From positions 7,068,817 to 7,132,816 of the forward strand of contig OY987249.1 in the NCBI GenBank assembly GCA_963920765.1: a DNA stretch of 64,000 bases. The letters are read 5' to 3'. This DNA comes from Ulota crispa. Taxonomy: Eukaryota > Streptophyta > Bryopsida > Orthotrichales > Orthotrichaceae. The translations under genes and the position numbers were made by a program. Positions 59,632 through 64,000 of this stretch are shown here, in pieces; position 1 is the stretch's first letter; every line of letters starts with the position of its first letter. The notes under the pieces were generated by a model. That model worked only from the letters and a program-made list of their open reading frames with translations, was not told where the DNA came from and did no database searches.

Positions 59632-60346
59632 CAGGACCATTGTCCCTTCGAGGGACAAATGGGATTTTGGGCATGTACCTATGGCTAAATTACTTTGCAT
59701 AATTTTCTAAAACTTTTATTGAAGGTGGGGAATTCAAAGATCTATGTGGGAATGTAATTTTTTCTTCATTTTGACATTTATTAAAGAAGCTGAAAATGAA
59801 TTTTTGGAAAAAGCTGCACCATGGGTAGCCAAAAGCTTATTTTAAAAAATTATTTTTTTCAAATAAAAATATGAAATAGGTTCTTTAGACTTATATAGAT
59901 GTGGGGAGCTTTAAATCATTTGATTCTCATAGATGAGTTGAAAGTTATGAGAAGTTTTAGTTTGCGAGTAGGTGTGGTTTAGAGTGAAACCATACCTACC
60001 CGTAAATTAAAACTTCTCATAACTTTCATCTCATCTATGAGAATCAAATGATTCAAAGCTCCCCACATCTATATAAGTCTAAAGAACCTATTTCAGATTT
60101 TTATTTGAAAAAAATGAAGTTTTTAAAGAAATTTTTGGCTGCCTTGAGAGCAAATTTTTCCAAAAATTCATTTTTAACTTCTTCAATAAATGTCAAAATG
60201 AAGAAAAAGTTACATTCTTGCATAGATCTTTGAATTCCACACTTTCAATAAAAGTTTCAAAAAATCACGCAAAATAATTTGGGCATAGGGACATGCCCAA
60301 AATCCCATTTGTCCCCCAAAAGGACCCTCGATCCTTTAGGGGTTAA
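59632..60346. mobile_element. Family A derivative forming a 0.7-kb palindrome
   Basis: The left arm (59632-59985) copies the left half of the 925-bp class (GGACCATTGTCCCTTCGAGG, CTTTTATTGAAGGTGGGG). The right arm (about 59986-60346) is its inverse and ends CCTTTAGGGGTTAA (TTAA 60343-60346). The left outer end lacks TTAACCCCTAAA. The centre is CGAGTAGGTGTGGTTTAGAG against AACCATACCTACCCG. Confidence 0.88.
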
Positions 60347-60399
60347 GTAAATCTCCAACAAAATCTCATATTTTGACAACACTACAAGAGATACTGTCC

Positions 60400-60560
60400 A
60401 AATTAACGCATCCAAATTAACTAAGTATGTCCAAATTAATAAATAAAAAAATATCCAAATTGACACATCCAAATTAACTAATGTGTCCAAATTGATAAAA
60501 GAAAAAATGTCCACATTGACACGTTGAAATTGATCAAATACGTCCAAATCAACATTGATG
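60400..60560. repeat. Short tandem repeat, about 60-bp unit
   Basis: TGTCCAAATTRAT and CACATCCAAATTAACTAA alternate across about 2.5 units. An open frame on the minus strand with repeated INLDTLVNLDV is a product of it. Confidence 0.75.
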
Positions 60561-61261
60561 AAATTTGAGAAACCATTCCTTATATTTTGCACAAGAAGAT
60601 GCTGCTACGAGACTGTTCTCATTACACATCGACATAAACAAAGCTCAGAAGCTCATAATATTCTTTAGCGTACCACAAGAGATCTTCTAAAGAAAAAATT
60701 TCCTTAAAATAATGTTCACAAACAAAAGAGAGGCAACAATGTTCATGGGGATTTTGAGCATCATGGGCAAAATCACTCGTTTCTCAATTTCAACCAAGTT
60801 TTTTGAATACATGCACCCATTATGAATACAGGCAGCCAATATTGACTAATACACTAAGGGAAGTCACAGTTGGTACGAGATTGAGATTTTTGTGAAGATT
60901 GAGAAATGGTTGAGTGAATGTAAGAGACAATGGAAGCACTTCTTTATGGAAGGAGGTGTGACATCTCTTTTGTGAGTGATGGAGAATGAAGAATGGAGAA
61001 TGTTTTACTTAGAGGAAGACAACATGGCCACCAATTGGAGGAGCAAGAAAAAGTAAGGGTGAAAAGCAATTCACGTGCGAGTATACATGCGGATCATGGT
61101 AAGAGTTCTCAAGCAAAATATACTCTCATGCCATTTGTCCATGCTTGGGGGACAAGATTTTTTTTTCTCAATCTTCACGGAATTGGCCTCGTGCCACTCC
61201 CAAATGGCACGGCACGTTAGATTTTTGTGAAAATTGAGAACCTCAAAAACAAACTGTGCTA
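60561..61261. other. Gene-free DNA
   Basis: A direct phrase GAGATTTTTGTGAAGATTGAGAA (first 20 shown as GAGATTTTTGTGAAGATTGA) at about 60886 recurs at about 61219 as TAGATTTTTGTGAAAATTGA. No gene recognised. Confidence 0.45.
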
Positions 61262-61474
61262 AGGTAGAGGGCTCTAAAATGGTGCACTTTTAAGAATGGT
61301 TGACATGTTCCTCTCACATATCTACTACTGTTATTGATGAGTTAAGTGGGACTAGCTATAAAGCTAGTCCCACCTAACTGATCAATGACAGTAGTAGATA
61401 TGTGAGAGAAACATGTCAACCATTCCTAAAAGTGCACCATTTTAGAGCCCGCTCCATTTTAGAGCCCTCTACTT
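61262..61474. mobile_element. MITE family B copy 9, near-perfect hairpin
   Basis: Ends AGGTAGAGGGCTCTAAAATG and CATTTTAGAGCCCTCTACTT, flanked by TA (61260-61261, 61475-61476). The interior folds tightly: TCTCACATATCTACTACTGT against ACAGTAGTAGATATGTGAGA and GGGACTAGCTATAAAGCTAGTCCC at the centre. An extra GCTCCATTTTAGAGCC is repeated at the right end. Confidence 0.92.
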
Positions 61475-62342
61475 TAGACATTTCTCGATAGCTCGGCTGC
61501 TTATATCTGCATTTAATTTTCAGTTTTCTTTTTGCCATATCATTTGGATAATTTTCTATAATTTTTCGGATCTCTTAGCTCATTGGTAGGTCAATGTTTT
61601 GCTGACTTCATGTCTCTGTGAGACATGCTGTCAAGGGATATGAAAACTACACTTGCTTTCCAAATTCAAGTAGCAATACTTCAAGTAGTCATGAGATTCT
61701 GTATTAAACTGAAACAGGCGGGTACCTGGCCTTTGTATCGCTTGATGCAACCCAATATGCACTTTCACCACTACTTGTCCTGCTATCATCCATATTTTGG
61801 ATGATAACTTAATTCGAATATGGCTCATGTGTACAACGACCGTTGGTAAAAATATATCAATTTTTATCTTGAATTATGGTGTTGGTTTTCAAACATTTGT
61901 ACAATTAAAGTATTCAACTGAAATCTTTGCATGAACTCTATGCAAACACAAGTTTATATAAATGTTAAATCAAGATTTTCACTAGTTAAGATATGGTTGT
62001 TTAATTATTCCTCCAATAAAAATTTAATAAGATTTATTTTTAAAAAAGAAAGAAAAATGTATGAAGTAAATCTTCATATTTTTTTAATTTGTAGCATACA
62101 AAAGATCATGTAAGCCATAAAATATAATCTAAAATTCATCTACTAAAAAGAAATTAAAACTCACATTATAGTTTTGTCTTCTTTCGTGTATGACAAATAC
62201 CATGGAGGTTTTAGTTTAGTAAGTCAAGTATTTTATCACCAATAGAGAGTTCAACTTCATGGATGCAATGCACAAATAAATTTTCAATCAAAATTTCTCA
62301 AAGCCAACGTGGAATTAATACTCGAGGTTTCTTTTTCTTTTT
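61475..62342. other. Gene-free AT-rich DNA
   Basis: No exon, element end or tandem repeat recognised. Confidence 0.45.
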
Positions 62343-62647
62343 GGAAAAATTTCATGATACACCTGAAGTTTGCAGTAATTTCATAGATACCCCTGCTTTT
62401 CCAGAAATTTTGTAGTTATCCTTGGATTAAAGTTTTCAATTTTTTTGTTGTTGTGCATGTCACTTCCCTTCTCCCTTTGCATGCACACTACTTCTTTCTT
62501 GTTATGAGTGCGCACAAAGGGAGAAGGGAAGTGACATGCACAACAAAAATAAAGCTTGAAAATTTTAATCCAAGGGTATCTACAAAATTTCTGAAAAAGC
62601 AAGGGTATCTATGAAATTATTGCAAACTTCACGGGGATCCATTTTCC
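62343..62647. mobile_element. Family D foldback element, copy 3
   Basis: Left arm GAAAAATTTCATGATACACC and CCCCTGCTTTTCCAGAAATTT-type sequence; right arm ACAAAATTTCTGAAAAAGCA and GGATCCATTTTCC. The centre pairs CACTTCCCTTCTCCCTTTG with CAAAGGGAGAAGGGAAGTG. Confidence 0.88.
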
Positions 62648-62681
62648 CATTCTTTTTTGGCGGCTAATTTCATTGTAATGT

Positions 62682-63544
62682 GCCTTCAATTTTTTTTGTT
62701 CACCTTGTTTCACCATTCAAAAACTTCAAATTTTATAGAATGCTATTAGCATTTTAGTATTTTGAATCAATCTTTTTTAGTTCTTACTCAATCCCAATCA
62801 AGCGTACTAGATTTTGAGTTTCAAAAAGCCAAAAGCCTATTTTTGTTAAACTATTTTACATAGTATTCATGGTCTTACATGATAATTGATTAAAATTAAT
62901 TGGTGATGAACTTTTGAGATTTGGTTGCATGGGAATGTAGGAAGCATTCATACGCACATCTTTCATTCTAACAAGCATCTCCAAAAATAATTACAATTCC
63001 TTCTATATAGATTTTAATGTTGGGGGTGTTCATGACCGAATCTTATAAAATAGATATTTCTTTATGGTAATCACATTTTTCTATTTGACTTATACAACAT
63101 GATTGAGTTTGAATATTTGAGCATAATAACATGCTTATTTTGCCAAAAGCTAGTTTAAAAAATACAATTATCTATTCTATAAGATTTGGTTGTGAACACC
63201 CCAACATGAAAATCTATATAGAAGGAATTGTAATTATTTTTGGAGATGCTTGTTAGAATGAAAGATGTGCGTATGAATGCTTCCTACATTCCCATGCAAC
63301 CAAATCTCAAAAAATCATCACCAATTAATTTTAATCAATTATCATGTAAGACCATGAATACTATGTAAAATAATTCACCAAAAAATAGGCTTTTGGCTTT
63401 TTGAAACTCAAAATCTAGTATGCTTGATTAGGATTGAGTAAGAATTAAATACTAGTGATACAAAATACTAAAATGCTAATTGTATTCTATAAAATGTGAA
63501 GGTTTTTGAATGATGAAACAAGGTGAACAAAAACAATTGAAGGC
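62682..63544. mobile_element. Long palindromic element, about 400-bp arms
   Basis: GCCTTCAATTTTTTTTGTTC at the left end mirrors GAACAAAAACAATTGAAGGC at the right. The arms pair almost base for base: GCATGGGAATGTAGGAAGCA against TGCTTCCTACATTCCCATGC, GGTCTTACATGATAATTGAT against ATCAATTATCATGTAAGACC. The spacer is about 90-100 bp near 63060-63160. No coding capacity. Confidence 0.92.
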
Positions 63545-63701
63545 CACGGTATTACCTCTAAAATCTAGTTTCTAGAAGTAGTACCAAAAAAATCAATCAA
63601 GTACCAATTTACACATGAAATAAATCATTAGGTAATTACACGCTTCTTTTATTGTTGAACCTAGACACCTTGTATAGTCAAATAGTAGTAACCCCCACTC
63701 C

Positions 63702-64000
63702 TTAACTCCTAAAGGACCAAGTGGTTGTTCAAGAGCCACTTGAGAACTTGGGTAGGGTCATATGAAGTCATTTTTTATTGAATGTTCTCAAAATTGTTAA
63801 ACAAGGTGCAAATATGTATCTTGTAAGTGGAGATGTAATTTTTTCCCCAATTGGATGCTCAGTTCAAAAGTTATGTTACCCAAAAGAAAATGGGCAACTT
63901 GGGCAGCTGGGCATCTTTGAGGAATCTTATGCTAAAACTCTCATCAACCAAAATTTTGCAAGTATGTAACTAAAAATCTATAATTTACAATTGTAAAAAA
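63702..64000 (+). mobile_element. TTAA element family A copy 13, cut by window end
   Basis: TTAA at 63702-63705, then CTCCTAAAGGACCAAGTGG. It follows 24406-25610 closely (GTAGGGTCATATGRAGT, GTTCAAAAGTTATGTT). The right part lies outside the window. Confidence 0.85.

Noticed and set aside
60257..60592. Minus-strand open frame with repeated INLDTLVNLDV
   Set aside because: Produced by the 60-bp tandem repeat and the end of an A element; not a leucine-rich protein gene.
24406..63702. Regularly repeated blocks as a CRISPR-like array
   Set aside because: Repeats are dispersed transposons with inverted ends and target duplications, in eukaryotic nuclear DNA.

Overview
The window looks like nuclear DNA of a land plant. 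It carries an organelle-type alkaline/neutral invertase (GH100), a universal-stress-protein (USP) receptor-like cytoplasmic kinase and a plant BTB/POZ gene. Exons are short and separated by GT-AG introns, gene density is low, and most of the AT-rich remainder is transposon. Species cannot be fixed from this window. The dominant repeat families resemble no angiosperm family that I know well, so a seed-free lineage (bryophyte, lycophyte or fern) is a guess.

Layout. 1-5468: a complete six-exon invertase gene (+ strand, 629 aa); its leader carries a diverged tandem duplication and intron 1 holds a Stowaway-like MITE. 6473-7829: a BTB/POZ gene (- strand) with one clear and one probable frameshift, followed by its upstream region and a 397-bp foldback element. 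9125-15040: gene-free, with MITEs. 15041-24379: a decayed Ty1/copia retrotransposon with both LTRs, whose gag is split by a 3.9-kb inverted-repeat structure. 24406-34702: densely nested MITEs around a dead hAT transposase (27301-30170, - strand). 34862-36588: a small two-exon gene of unknown function whose intron holds two MITEs. 47063-37442: a complete 12-exon USP-kinase gene (- strand, 974 aa) with a 134-bp-unit minisatellite upstream. 48450-64000: no recognisable gene, almost all repeats.

The most striking content is a family (A) of elements bounded by TTAA whose ends read CCCYTAAA...TTTARGGG. About 17 complete, split or partial copies in several size classes (about 225, 365, 650, 890, 925 and 1200 bp) occupy much of the gene-free DNA. 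TTAA target duplication is the hallmark of the piggyBac superfamily, which is not a usual component of land-plant genomes. No transposase for it is present here. A second abundant family (B) has TA flanks and AGGTAG termini, and three times a B copy abuts an A copy on one shared TTAA. Nested and sister copies allow empty-site comparisons inside this single window.

The genes do not form a functional cluster. Invertase is sugar metabolism, the kinase is probably stress or signalling linked, and the BTB gene is a probable ubiquitin-ligase adaptor. All exon junctions were assigned by eye from reading frame, phase and GT-AG sites. In the two large genes every junction keeps phase, which is strong internal support.
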